From Azotimanducus sp965199815 (GTDB lineage Bacteria > Pseudomonadota > Gammaproteobacteria > Pseudomonadales > Azotimanducaceae): DNA of 64,000 nt. The stretch spans positions 46,061 to 110,060 of the forward strand of contig CBDATE010000004.1 of assembly GCA_965199815.1 (NCBI GenBank), given 5' to 3'. Positions 1 through 9,211 of this stretch are shown one piece after another. The position numbers were made by a program, and so were the translations under genes. Position 1 is the first letter of the stretch. Each line of letters begins with the position of its first letter. The notes beneath the pieces were generated by a model. It did not search any database. It had not been told where the DNA came from and saw nothing but the letters and a program-made list of their open reading frames with translations.

Positions 1-2
1 CC

Positions 3-1199
3 GAGAACGGCCCCGAGGCGGAAAGCGCGCAGTTGCAGGCCCGCATTGTCGCCCTGGAAGCACGGCTGGCGCAGGTGGAGGCGCGTTGGGGCGTCACCGC
101 AGAAACGAGCTTGCCGGCGCCGGATACCTCAGCGCAAACCGCTGCCGCCGCCCCGGCTCAAGCGGTCGCCGCGGCAGCCGTTCCGGCGCCGACCTCCTGG
201 ACAGAAAGGCTGGAATGGGACGGTGATCTGCGCTATCGGCATGAAACCATTGACGAACAGGGGCTTTCCGTTCGTCATCGGCACCGGATGCGGGCACGCG
301 CCAACGTCCGGGCAAGCGTCAACGACAAAGTGATGCTGCGCCTTGGGCTCGCCTCGGGCGGCGACGCCAATGACAGCGGCAATGTGAGCTTCGACAACGC
401 CTTCTCCAGAAAGTCCTTCGGCCTTGATCTCGCGTATGTGGATTGGCAACTCACCGATCCTCTGACGCTGCTTGCCGGCAAGATGGCCAATCCCTTCATC
501 CGCCCCGGCGGCTCGCATCTGCTGTTCGACGGCGACCTGCGTCCAGAGGGCCTGGCCTTCCAGGTCAATACCGGCAACCTCTTTGCAACCGCATCCGCCT
601 TCTGGACGGAAGAGCGCAGCTCCGACCCGGATACCCTCTGGTACGGGGCGCAAGCGGGATATCGCGGTTCGCCGACAGAGGGCCTTGCCCTGACCGCGGG
701 CGCCAGCTTCCACAAGCTAAGCCACATCCAGGGTCGGTCGCCCCTGTTCACGCCGGACAGAGGCCAGGGCAATCAGCTCGACGCGGACGGCAACTATCTC
801 TACGGGTTCTCTCTGCTGGAATTGTTCGGTGAGGCGCGCATCGAACTCGCAGGCCTGCCGCTGCGGCTGTTTGCAGACTATGTGACCAACACGGAAGCCG
901 ACGCCCTCGCGGACGGTCTCGCATTCGGCGTCGAGTATCGCCACCGGTCTCCGGCAGGCGCCTGGCGCCTCGGCTACGCCTGGCAGGACCTCGAAGCGAA
1001 CGCCGTCGTGGGCGCCTTCACCGACTCCGACTTTGCGGGTGGCGCCACCGATGGCAGCGGTCACACACTGAGGGCGAGATACGCCTTCCCGGATGGCTGG
1101 CGCCTGGACCTGCGCTACATCATCAGCGAACGCGGCAAGGCGAGCCCCAACCCGCGCAATTACAACCGACTACAGGCAGATATACGGTTCGATTTCTAA
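3..1199 (+). CDS. Putative outer-membrane porin, 5' end missing
   Basis: The frame is open from the first bases of the window, so the start codon and any signal peptide lie upstream; 398 residues are visible. A short alpha-helical, alanine-rich stretch (heptad-like QLQARIVALEARLAQVEARW) and a Pro/Ala linker come first. After that come alternating hydrophobic/polar beta-strand segments such as WDGDLRYRHE, and the chain ends in aromatic-rich DIRFDF*, with a terminal Phe as in outer-membrane barrels. This fits the 'putative porin' family (Porin_5 type), in which a periplasmic coiled coil precedes a barrel. Its likely role is diffusion of small solutes across the outer membrane. The substrate cannot be inferred. 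The next gene is convergent, 51 bases downstream. Confidence 0.75.
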   Translation, partial: ENGPEAESAQLQARIVALEARLAQVEARWGVTAETSLPAPDTSAQTAAAAPAQAVAAAAVPAPTSWTERLEWDGDLRYRHETIDEQGLSVRHRHRMRARANVRASVNDKVMLRLGLASGGDANDSGNVSFDNAFSRKSFGLDLAYVDWQLTDPLTLLAGKMANPFIRPGGSHLLFDGDLRPEGLAFQVNTGNLFATASAFWTEERSSDPDTLWYGAQAGYRGSPTEGLALTAGASFHKLSHIQGRSPLFTPDRGQGNQLDADGNYLYGFSLLELFGEARIELAGLPLRLFADYVTNTEADALADGLAFGVEYRHRSPAGAWRLGYAWQDLEANAVVGAFTDSDFAGGATDGSGHTLRARYAFPDGWRLDLRYIISERGKASPNPRNYNRLQADIRFDF

Positions 1200-1250
1200 C
1201 CCGGATACTGCAAGCTTGGACGCACGTGGCCCGGGCCCAGGGCACGCTGA

Positions 1251-2159
1251 TCAATCAACCGCCTGATAAGGTCGCACCGCCCTGGTCGTTTCATCGCCAC
1301 AATTGGCAAGCACCGAAAGCGGCTCTGCCGCCTGCGTGACACGAAACCGGAACGACTGGCCGGCGCAGGAGAAGGTCACCGCATGACCGGTGGCGTCGTC
1401 TTCGACGCTGACAAGCGCCAACGGTTCCGACCCTGACGCCGCACCCCTCGGCAGACGCCCGGACGAGCGCGCCAGCGCCTCGGCAGCCTGTGCCGCCTGC
1501 GGCCAGTTGCTGCGGCCACGCAGATGCTTGATCGACACCTGGCCCAGGGCGGCCTGCCGATGAAACTCCACAACCTCAGCCGCCTTGTCGGCATCGCTGC
1601 CGGTCGGCGCAGCCACACGACCGTAGAGCAGGCCATCCGGCAAGACCAGAACATTGGGTGCGAAACGGTGCCCGCCAAGATGCGTGACCTGCCAGACGCA
1701 CTGGCCGGCCAGCTGACGCAATCGGTAATAGACGGGCAGGCCGAAACGGGCGCAGCAGGCGTCGCGTCGGCCATTGACGCACACGAAGAAGTGGGGCTCG
1801 CGCAGCAGCTCTCCCGCGCCTTCCAGAACCGACTCGACCAGCGGCGTTTTCGCCAGATCAGCATAGGCGCCACGCAACACCCTCAGGTCGCCAGCGTGAT
1901 GCAGAAACAGCTGCACATCCGAATCTTCGATCTCGGGCCGACGAATGAACTGTGGCCGCACCTTCAGACCGAGTTCCCGCAACGCGCTGATGCCTGTATC
2001 CAGCCAGGCCCGCACATCCGGCGCCAATTCGTTGTGCTCGATCGCCCGCGCCGGCCAGGCGGGCCGATATTCCAGCAGCAACCAGACGTCCACCTCATCG
2101 GCCGTTCCGGCCAGCGGCTCATCCTCTGCCTGCAAGCAGCAATAGTTTCCGTTCGACAT
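1251..2159 (-). CDS. Sucrase/ferredoxin-like family protein
   Basis: 302 residues from the ATG at 2159; a longer frame upstream has no convincing start. The cysteine-rich motif FFVCVNGRRDACC followed by G-x-PVYYRL, and later THLGGHRFAPNVLVLPDG, are hallmarks of the sucraseferredoxin-like family (Suc_Fer-like, thioredoxin fold). Members are thought to bind a [2Fe-2S] cluster through the Cys residues; their physiological role is poorly known. The gene is divergent from the CitE-like gene, with 136 bases between the two starts that must hold both promoters. The family assignment is firm; a specific reaction is not claimed. Confidence 0.8.
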   Translation of the reverse strand: MSNGNYCCLQAEDEPLAGTADEVDVWLLLEYRPAWPARAIEHNELAPDVRAWLDTGISALRELGLKVRPQFIRRPEIEDSDVQLFLHHAGDLRVLRGAYADLAKTPLVESVLEGAGELLREPHFFVCVNGRRDACCARFGLPVYYRLRQLAGQCVWQVTHLGGHRFAPNVLVLPDGLLYGRVAAPTGSDADKAAEVVEFHRQAALGQVSIKHLRGRSNWPQAAQAAEALARSSGRLPRGAASGSEPLALVSVEDDATGHAVTFSCAGQSFRFRVTQAAEPLSVLANCGDETTRAVRPYQAVD

Positions 2160-2295
2160 GCCAGCATTGAAACAGAAATTCGCGAGTCGGCACAGCCGCC
2201 CCCGATGCAATATCCGGGCTGGCGCGATGCGGTTGCGTTTGCCGGGAGGACTCGCTAGTGTCCCCTCCCCGCTTCGACACGGAGTCAGTCTGCCC

Positions 2296-3207
2296 ATGCA
2301 CCAGCAACCCAGGCGCGCCCGCCGCTGTCAGTTGGCCGTACCGGCCAGTTCCGAAAAGATGATGACCAAGGCGGCCGGCCTCGATATCGACCACGTCTTT
2401 CTGGATCTCGAAGACGCCGTTGCGCCGAACGCCAAGGCACAGGCGCGTCGGCTCGCGGTCGATGCGATCAACAGTCTGGAGTGGCGGCCGCGAACCGTTT
2501 GCGTGCGCATCAACGATGTGGAAACCGAATGGTGTCACGATGACATCATCGAAGTCGTCACTGGCGCCGGCAAACGACTCGACACCATCATGCTCACCAA
2601 GGCGAGATGTGCGGCCGAGGTGCGCTTTGTGCATCTCATGCTCGACCAGCTTGAAGCCAAGCTGAAGCTGCCACGGCGCATTGGCATCGAATGTCTGGTC
2701 GAAGAGGTGGAAGGCATGATGCAGGTCAACGAGATCGCCGCCTGCTCGGATCGTCTGGAATGCCTGGTGTTCGGCATGGGCGACTATTCCGCCAGCCAGC
2801 AGATGCAGATTCAGGCCATCGGCGCCAGCGGCAAGTATCCGCCGGACCTCTGGCACTACCCCCGCTATCAGATGACCATCGCCTGTCGCGCCAACCACAT
2901 CGATCCGGTGGATGGCCCCTACGCCAACTTCCGCGACCAGGAGGGCTTCCTGAAGGAGGCCGAGCGCGCGCATGCACTCGGCATGGCCGGTAAATGGGCC
3001 ATTCACCCCGCACAGGCGCCCTGGGCGACGGAGGTGTTCACGCCGAGTGCCGAGTCGGTGGCCTCGGCGCGCAAGCAGAAGGCCGCCTACGAAGCGGCCC
3101 TGGCAGAGGGCCTTGGCGCCATCCAGGTGGACGGCATGATGGTGGACGCCGCCAGCATCCGCATACTCGACAATGTACTGGAACGCGCGGATCTGATCGG
3201 TCTCTGA
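2296..3207 (+). CDS. HpcH/HpaI-CitE-like lyase (malyl-CoA / citramalyl-CoA lyase family)
   Basis: 303 residues starting at MHQQPRRARR; the frame stays open upstream but is not conserved-looking there. Family features in order: LAVPASSEKM near the N terminus, FLDLEDAV (the metal-ligand acidic motif), RINDVETEW, ECLVEEVEGM (second Glu ligand), FGMGDYS, and GKWAIHPAQ near the end. These are typical of CitE/beta-methylmalyl-CoA/(S)-citramalyl-CoA lyases, which cleave C-C bonds of 3-hydroxyacyl-CoA thioesters using a divalent metal. An acyl-CoA dehydrogenase starts 27 bases downstream on the same strand, so the pair probably acts on one CoA thioester pathway. The exact substrate is unknown. Confidence 0.85.
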   Translation: MHQQPRRARRCQLAVPASSEKMMTKAAGLDIDHVFLDLEDAVAPNAKAQARRLAVDAINSLEWRPRTVCVRINDVETEWCHDDIIEVVTGAGKRLDTIMLTKARCAAEVRFVHLMLDQLEAKLKLPRRIGIECLVEEVEGMMQVNEIAACSDRLECLVFGMGDYSASQQMQIQAIGASGKYPPDLWHYPRYQMTIACRANHIDPVDGPYANFRDQEGFLKEAERAHALGMAGKWAIHPAQAPWATEVFTPSAESVASARKQKAAYEAALAEGLGAIQVDGMMVDAASIRILDNVLERADLIGL

Positions 3208-3234
3208 CCCGGATATTGCGCCGGGGCGCTGTTG

Positions 3235-4410
3235 ATGACCGAACACTATCTCACCGAAGAGCGCCGCATGATCCAGTCGCTGGCGCGCGAGTTCACGCTG
3301 AACGAAGTACTGCCCGCGGCCAACCGGCTGGATCCGACGCAGGGGCAGATTCCCGTAGCATTGCGGGACAAGATGGGCGAACTCGGATTCTTCGGCATCC
3401 AGATGGACGAAGCGCATGGCGGCCTCGGCCTGGGCGTCTTCGAATACTGCCTGGTCGCAGAAGAACTGGCCCGGGGCTGGATGAGCGTCGCCAGCATCAT
3501 CGCCCGAGCCTCCTCGATGATGCGCATGGGCCACTGGCCCGAGGACAAGCGCCTGGAATGCACCGCCCGGGCTGCCCGCGGCGACTATCTGTCGGCGGTC
3601 GCCCTGTCGGAACCGAGCGTCGGCTCCGATCTCGCATCCGTCAAGTGCCGGGCAGTACTCGAAGGCGACGAGTGGGTCATCACCGGCAACAAGTATTGGT
3701 GCACCTTTGCCGATGGCGCCGACTATCTGCAAGTGCTGGCTCGGGCCGAAGGCTCCGACGATCCAGCCGAAACCGGGCTCAAGCACTTCATTGTCGAAAA
3801 GGAACGGGGCGCGCTGCCCGCCGGCTGCGCCGGCAGCCCGATCCCCAAGATCGGCTACTTCGGCTGGAACACATTTGAACTGGCTTTCGATGGCTGTCGC
3901 ATCCCGAGAGCCAACATGGTCACCGCCGGCGGCGATGGCTTCAAGAGCGCGGTGCACTGGCTGAATGTGGCCCGCGCGCACACGGCCGCACGCTCGATCG
4001 GTCTGGCCAGGGGCGCCCTGGAAGACGCCATGGCGTATGCCGGGGAGCGGGTGCAGTTCGGCGTGCCGATCGCTGAATTCCAGGAAACGCGTTTCAAGAT
4101 TGCGCGCATGGCGAGCGAGGTGGAAGCCGCTCGTCAACTCATGTACCACACCGCCACCTTGATGGACAACGGTGAGCGGGCTGATCGGGAAGCCGCCATG
4201 GCGAAGTGGTACGCCAGCGAGATGGCGGAGCGGGTGACGTCCGACGCCTTGCAGATTCTCGGCGGCGCCGGCTATACCAAACTGCACGCGGTGGAACGCT
4301 ATTGGCGCGATGCGCGTCTCACCAAGATTTTCGAGGGCACCAGCGAGATTCAATTACGCATCATCTCCGACCGCCTGCTCGGCAAGCCGGCAAACCGGCA
4401 GACCGCCTGA
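3235..4410 (+). CDS. Acyl-CoA dehydrogenase
   Basis: 391 residues from ATG 3235; a TTG one codon earlier could also serve. The N-terminal helical domain begins with MTEHYLTEERRMIQ. Then come the FAD-binding beta-domain signature ALSEPSVGSD and the ITGNKYWCTFAD strand. The C-terminal helical domain contains QILGGAGYTK and FEGTSEIQ, whose Glu lies at the usual catalytic-base position of medium/short-chain enzymes. The enzyme is a cytosolic flavoprotein that oxidises acyl-CoA to enoyl-CoA and passes electrons to ETF. It lies in a probable two-gene operon with the CitE-like lyase. The next gene downstream is the convergent end of the ATPase-nuclease array. Confidence 0.9.
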   Translation: MTEHYLTEERRMIQSLAREFTLNEVLPAANRLDPTQGQIPVALRDKMGELGFFGIQMDEAHGGLGLGVFEYCLVAEELARGWMSVASIIARASSMMRMGHWPEDKRLECTARAARGDYLSAVALSEPSVGSDLASVKCRAVLEGDEWVITGNKYWCTFADGADYLQVLARAEGSDDPAETGLKHFIVEKERGALPAGCAGSPIPKIGYFGWNTFELAFDGCRIPRANMVTAGGDGFKSAVHWLNVARAHTAARSIGLARGALEDAMAYAGERVQFGVPIAEFQETRFKIARMASEVEAARQLMYHTATLMDNGERADREAAMAKWYASEMAERVTSDALQILGGAGYTKLHAVERYWRDARLTKIFEGTSEIQLRIISDRLLGKPANRQTA

Positions 4411-4453
4411 TCCAGAATATTGCGCCGCGGATCAAGGACCCGCCTCGTTCGGG

Positions 4454-6019
4454 TTAGCCGAAAGTCTCCGTCTTGAAGTCAACCAGGGCGCGCTCCTCGC
4501 TGCTGAACTCGATGCCTACCAGATGCACTGGTTTGCCACTGCCTGCGTGCTTCGCGGCGTAGCCGCGCGCCTTCAACTGCGCCAGCGCCTTGCCTGCCCC
4601 TGCCTGCTCCACCACCTTGAACTCGAACAGAAATACCTGCCCGCCAGCGCGCACCGACAGGTCCACACGGCCTGCTGCACTCGTATCCTCCGCAATCACC
4701 AAGGCCCCGGAAGCTGCACACCAGGCGTACACAATGCTCGCGTAGTAGCCCTCGTAGCGAGCAATTTCATTGCGCCTGTGCCAGTCGTGCGGGATGCTCG
4801 CAAACAGCGCCTCCAACTGCGCCTTCATACCCTCGAAGTCCGCTGCCTCCAGCGCGTCCATGAACCGGTCCCGGCTGTCCAGATCCCGCGCCCGCTCCCA
4901 GCCGATAGACGCCAGCAGGCGCCTGTTGAGCGCCATGCGGACTTCAAGGTTCGGGTAGCTCAGACGATAGCGGGTTTCCTCCCGCTGTCTCACCTCATCC
5001 ACAATTGTCAAATAGCCCGTCTGGAACAGCAGCGCCTCGGTGCCGATTTCGTCAACATCAAACACCGACAAGAGTTCGGAAGGGGTGAATTTGCCGACCA
5101 GGTCCAGTGGGCCAACGCCGTGCGCCTTCAGATGCTCGATCAGAAACGCCGGCGAACCCGTCTCGAACCAGTGCGCCGCAAACTCACGCTTCTTCAGCAG
5201 CAGCAACACGTCAAACGGGTTGTACACCCGCTCATCGCCCCGCCAGTTGTAGCCGTTGTACCACTCGCGCACCCGCGCCCGATCCAGCCCTTCAAGCTCC
5301 TGCGCGAACACCGCATCCAGATCCGCCTCCGTGTAGCCGCAGATGGTCGCATAGTCAGGGTCCAGCGTGATGTCATCCAGGTTGTTCAGTTCCGAAAACA
5401 GGCTCACCTTGCTGAACTTGCTCACGCCCGTCAGAAACGAGAAACGGATGTGCGCGTCCAGCGTCTTGATGTTGCCGTACAGCGCCCGCAACTCGTCGCG
5501 GTTGCGGCGCGCCTGCTCGCGGGAACCATCCACGGCGGTCAGCGGGTCCAGGATCGGCTTGTCGTACTCGTCCACCAGCACCACCACCCGCTGGCCAGTC
5601 TTGGCGTGCAGGGCGCGGATGAGATGCCGAAACTGCGCTGCCGCCGAGCCGCCAGCGGTCTCGACGCCCGCCGCCTGCGCCTGAACGCTGACTTGCTCCA
5701 GGACGCTCTCGCGCAGTTGCTCCGTCGTGTGGAATCGGTCCCCACCGAAGTCCAGCCGCACGACCGGATGCGGCGCGTCCCAGTTCCAGCGCCCGTGGAT
5801 ATGCAGGCCCCGGAACAGCGGCTCGCTGCCCTCGAACAACTCCTGGATGGTGTCCAGCAGCAGGCTTTTCCCAAACCGCCGCGGGCGCGACAGGAAGTAG
5901 CAGGAACCCGATTCCACCAGCCGCTCGATGTGCGCTGTCTTGTCCACATAATGCAGGCCATCCTCCCGCAGCTTGCGGAAGCTCTGGATGCCGATGGGCA
6001 GGCGCGTGGGCTGGGTCAT
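4454..6019 (-). CDS. AAA-ATPase-like/PD-(D/E)XK nuclease protein, array copy 1 (distal)
   Basis: 521 residues. The N-terminal AAA-ATPase-like domain starts MTQPTRLPIG and has Walker A RPRRFGKS (residues 45-52) and Walker B VVVLVDEYD (D150, E151). The C-terminal DUF1703/PDDEXK_9-type domain has D453 in GRVDLSV and E466-x-K468 in FLFEFK. This family (AAA-ATPase_like plus PD-(D/E)XK) is widespread, but its biological role is not established. This is the last and most divergent copy. Its N terminus reads RKLREDGLHYVDKTAHIERLVESGSC where the others have REIREDGCHYVDKTPHIKRLVDSGKH, and its middle has VGKFTPSELLSVFDVDEIGTEA. It stops at TAA 43 bases past the convergent acyl-CoA dehydrogenase gene. 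Confidence 0.9.
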   Translation of the reverse strand: MTQPTRLPIGIQSFRKLREDGLHYVDKTAHIERLVESGSCYFLSRPRRFGKSLLLDTIQELFEGSEPLFRGLHIHGRWNWDAPHPVVRLDFGGDRFHTTEQLRESVLEQVSVQAQAAGVETAGGSAAAQFRHLIRALHAKTGQRVVVLVDEYDKPILDPLTAVDGSREQARRNRDELRALYGNIKTLDAHIRFSFLTGVSKFSKVSLFSELNNLDDITLDPDYATICGYTEADLDAVFAQELEGLDRARVREWYNGYNWRGDERVYNPFDVLLLLKKREFAAHWFETGSPAFLIEHLKAHGVGPLDLVGKFTPSELLSVFDVDEIGTEALLFQTGYLTIVDEVRQREETRYRLSYPNLEVRMALNRRLLASIGWERARDLDSRDRFMDALEAADFEGMKAQLEALFASIPHDWHRRNEIARYEGYYASIVYAWCAASGALVIAEDTSAAGRVDLSVRAGGQVFLFEFKVVEQAGAGKALAQLKARGYAAKHAGSGKPVHLVGIEFSSEERALVDFKTETFG

Positions 6020-6039
6020 GGCGAATCAACTTGGCGGCC

Positions 6040-7605
6040 TTAGCCGACAGTCTCCGTCTTGAAGTCAACCAGCGCACGCCGCTCGCTGCTGAACTCGATG
6101 CCTATCAGATGGACTGGTTCGCCACTGCCCATGTATTTCGCCGCGTAGCCGCGGTCCTTCAATTGCGCCAGCGCCTTGCCTGCCCCTGCCTGCTCCACCA
6201 CCTTGAACTCGAACAGAAACACCTGCCCGGCTACGCGCACCGACAGGTCAACGCGGCCCACCGCGCTGGTGTCCTCCGCCACCACCGAGGCGCCAAAGCC
6301 CGTGAACCACGCATAGACAATGCCCGCGTAATAGCCCTCGTAGCGAGCAATTTCGTTGCGCCTGTGCCAGTCGTGCGGGATGCTCGCAAACAGCGCCGTC
6401 AATTGCGCTTCGATGCCCGCAAAGTCCGCCGACTCCAAGGCGCGCCAGAACAAGCGGCGGCGTTCCGATTCCGCTGCCTGGGGCCAGCCGATGGACGCCA
6501 GCAGGCGCCTGTTGAGCGCCATGCGGACTTCAAGGTTCGGGTAGCCGAGGCTGTACAGCACCTCATTCCCTGCCGTCTCTTCCCCGAGAATCGTCAGGTA
6601 GCCCGTCTGGAACAGCAGCGCCTCCGGGCTGATGTGCTCTACATCGAACGCAGACAGCAGATCCGAAGAAGCTACCAAGCCATCCAGGTCCAACGGGCCA
6701 ACGCCGTGCGCCTTCAGATGCTCGATCAGAAACGCTGGCGAACCCGTCTCGAACCAGTGCGCCGCAAACTCACGCTTCTTCAGCAGCAGCAACACGTCGA
6801 AGGGGTTGTACACCCGCTCATCGCCCCGCCAGTTGTAGCCGTTGTACCACTCGCGCACCCGCGCCCGATCCAGACCTTCAAGCTCCTGCGCGAACACCAC
6901 ATCCAGATCCGCCTCCGTGTAGCCGCAAATGGTCGCGTAGTCAGGGTCCAGCGTGATGTCGTCCAGGTTGTTCAGTTCCGAAAACAGGCTCACCTTGCTG
7001 AACTTGCTCACCCCCGTCAGAAACGAGAAGCGGATGTGCGCGTCCAGCGTCTTGATGTTGCCGTACAGCGCCCGCAGATCGTCGCGGTTGCGGCGCGCCT
7101 GCTCGCGGGAACCATCCACGGCGGTCAGCGGGTCCAGGATCGGCTTGTCGTACTCGTCCACCAGCACCACCACCCGCTGGCCAGACTTGGCGTGCAGGGC
7201 GCGGATGAGATTCCAGAACATCTCCGGCGGCTCGTCGCTTCCGACTTCCACACCGGCCTCCCGTGCCTGCGCCCGAAGCTGGTTGAGAACATTCCCGCGC
7301 AGCCGCTCCGTGGTGTTGAAGCGCCCACCACCAAAATCCAGCCGCACGACCGGATGCGGCGCGTCCCAGTTCCAGCGGCTGTGGATATGCAGACCCCGGA
7401 ACAGCGACTCGCTGCCCTCGAACAACTCCTGGATGGTGTCCAGCAGCAGGCTTTTCCCAAACCGCCGCGGGCGCGACAGGAAGTAGTGCTTGCCGCTGTC
7501 AACCAGCCGCTTGATGTGTGGTGTCTTGTCCACGTAGTGGCAGCCATCCTCCCGAATCTCGCGGAAGCTCTGGATGCCAATGGGCAGGCGCGTGGGCTGG
7601 GTCAT
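6040..7605 (-). CDS. AAA-ATPase-like/PD-(D/E)XK nuclease protein, array copy 2
   Basis: 521 residues with the same two-domain plan as copy 1: Walker A RPRRFGKS, Walker B VVVLVDEYD, C-terminal FLFEFK nuclease motif. Its ATG overlaps the TGA of copy 3 (ATGA), so translation is probably coupled. Its own stop is TAA, 20 bases before copy 1 starts. Variable blocks: second-type specificity block after Walker A (GGGRFNTTERLRGNVLNQL), the LDGLVASSDLLSAFDVEHIS block, and the ILGEETAGNEVLYSLGYPN block. The last is shared almost exactly with copies 4 and 6. Here alone the near-C-terminal segment reads KDRGYAAKYMGSGEPVHLIG. The function of the family is unknown. Confidence 0.9.
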   Translation of the reverse strand: MTQPTRLPIGIQSFREIREDGCHYVDKTPHIKRLVDSGKHYFLSRPRRFGKSLLLDTIQELFEGSESLFRGLHIHSRWNWDAPHPVVRLDFGGGRFNTTERLRGNVLNQLRAQAREAGVEVGSDEPPEMFWNLIRALHAKSGQRVVVLVDEYDKPILDPLTAVDGSREQARRNRDDLRALYGNIKTLDAHIRFSFLTGVSKFSKVSLFSELNNLDDITLDPDYATICGYTEADLDVVFAQELEGLDRARVREWYNGYNWRGDERVYNPFDVLLLLKKREFAAHWFETGSPAFLIEHLKAHGVGPLDLDGLVASSDLLSAFDVEHISPEALLFQTGYLTILGEETAGNEVLYSLGYPNLEVRMALNRRLLASIGWPQAAESERRRLFWRALESADFAGIEAQLTALFASIPHDWHRRNEIARYEGYYAGIVYAWFTGFGASVVAEDTSAVGRVDLSVRVAGQVFLFEFKVVEQAGAGKALAQLKDRGYAAKYMGSGEPVHLIGIEFSSERRALVDFKTETVG

Positions 7606-9191
7606 GGCGAATCAACTTGGCGGCCTTGGCCGATAGTCTCCGTCTTGAAGTCAACCAGGGCGCGCTCCTCGCTGCTGAACTCGATGCCCACCAGATGCAC
7701 CGGTTCGCCGCTGCCTGCGTGCTTCGCGGCGTAGCCGCGCGCCTTCAACTGCGCCAGCGCCGCGCCCGCGCCGGCCCGCTCGACCACCTTGAACTCGAAC
7801 AGAAATACCTGCCCGCCAGCGCGCACCGACATGTCCACACGGCCTGCTGCACTCGTGTCCTCCGCAGTCACCAAGGCCCCGTAGGCAGAGAACCAAGTGT
7901 AGAAAATGCTTGCGTAATAGCCCTCGTAGTTGGCGATCTCGTTGCGCACATGCCAGTTGTAGGGGATGCTCGCAAACAGCGCCTCCAACTGCGCCTTCAT
8001 CGCATCAAAGTCCGCCGCCTTTAGCGCGGCCCAGAACCGGTCGCGGCGGGCCACTTCCCCCGATTCCGGCCAACCGATGGACGCCAGCAGGCTCTTGTTG
8101 AGCGCCCTGCGCACCTCCATGTTTGGATAACCCAGCTGGTATCGGGCCTCGTATTCGACCATCGTCTCATCAACAATCGTCAGGTAGCCGGTCTGGAACA
8201 GCAGCGCCTCCGGGCTGATGTGCTCTACATCGAACGCAGACAGCAGATCCGAAGAAGCTACCAAGCCATCCAGGTCCAACGGGCCAACGCCGTGCGCCTT
8301 CAGATGCTCGATCAGAAACGCTGGCGAACCCGTCTCGAACCAGTGCGCCGCAAACTCACGCTTCTTCAGCAGCAGCAACACGTCGAAGGGGTTGTACACC
8401 CGCTCATCGCCCCGCCAGTTGTAGCCGTTGTACCACTCGCGCACCCGCGCCCGATCCAGCCCTTCAAGCTCCTGCGCGAACACCGCGTCCAGATCCGCCT
8501 CCGTGTAGCCGCAGATGGTCGCGTAGTCAGGGTCCAGCGTGATGTCATCCAGGTTGTTCAACTCCGAGAACAGGCTCACCTTGCTGAACTTGCTCACCCC
8601 CGTCAGAAACGAGAAACGGATGTGCGCGTCCAGCGTCTTGATGTTGCCGTACAGCGCCCGCAACTCATCGCGGTTGCGGCGCGCCTGCTCGCGGGAACCA
8701 TCCACGGCGGTCAGCGGGTCCAGGATCGGCTTGTCGTACTCGTCCACCAGCACCACCACCCGCTGGCCAGTCTTGGCGTGCAGGGCGCGGATGAGATTCC
8801 AGAACATCTCCGGCGGCTCGTCGCTTCCGACTTCCACACCGGCCTCCCGCGCCTGCGCCCGAAGCTGGTTGAGAACATTCCCGCGCAGCCGCTCCGTGGT
8901 GTTGAAGCGCCCACCACCAAAATCCAGCCGCACGACCGGATGCGGCGCGTCCCAGTTCCAGCGCCCGTGGATATGCAGGCCCCGGAACAGCGGCTCGCTG
9001 CCCTCGAACAACTCCTGGATGGTGTTCAGCAGCAGGCTCTTGCCGAACCGACGCGGCCGGGACAGGAAGTAGTGCTTGCCGCTGTCAACCAGCCGCTTGA
9101 TGTGTGGTGTCTTGTCCACGTAGTGGCAGCCATCCTCCCGAATCTCGCGGAAGCTCTGGATGCCGATGGGCAGGCGCGTGGGCTGGGTCAT
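7602..9191 (-). CDS. AAA-ATPase-like/PD-(D/E)XK nuclease protein, array copy 3 (C-terminally extended)
   Basis: 529 residues. The ancestral TAA stop seen in copies 1, 2, 4 and 6 is CAA here, so the frame continues for eight residues (QGRQVDSP) and ends in a TGA that overlaps the ATG of copy 2. The residue after the Walker A block is Asn (LLLNTIQ) as in copy 5, against Asp in copies 1, 2, 4 and 6. The second-type block after Walker A is present. The block preceding the nuclease domain is unique in the array (IVDETMVEYEARYQLGYPN, then WPESGEVARRDRFWAALKAA and YTWFSAYGALV). This makes it the most distinctive copy in the C-terminal half. Confidence 0.9.
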   Translation of the reverse strand: MTQPTRLPIGIQSFREIREDGCHYVDKTPHIKRLVDSGKHYFLSRPRRFGKSLLLNTIQELFEGSEPLFRGLHIHGRWNWDAPHPVVRLDFGGGRFNTTERLRGNVLNQLRAQAREAGVEVGSDEPPEMFWNLIRALHAKTGQRVVVLVDEYDKPILDPLTAVDGSREQARRNRDELRALYGNIKTLDAHIRFSFLTGVSKFSKVSLFSELNNLDDITLDPDYATICGYTEADLDAVFAQELEGLDRARVREWYNGYNWRGDERVYNPFDVLLLLKKREFAAHWFETGSPAFLIEHLKAHGVGPLDLDGLVASSDLLSAFDVEHISPEALLFQTGYLTIVDETMVEYEARYQLGYPNMEVRRALNKSLLASIGWPESGEVARRDRFWAALKAADFDAMKAQLEALFASIPYNWHVRNEIANYEGYYASIFYTWFSAYGALVTAEDTSAAGRVDMSVRAGGQVFLFEFKVVERAGAGAALAQLKARGYAAKHAGSGEPVHLVGIEFSSEERALVDFKTETIGQGRQVDSP

Positions 9192-9211
9192 GGTGAATCA
9201 ACTTGGCGGCC

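Noticed and set aside
2119..4353. 744-codon minus-strand open frame over the CitE-like and acyl-CoA dehydrogenase genes
   Set aside because: Both genes on the opposite strand have firm family motifs. The antisense frame is a GC-skew artefact.
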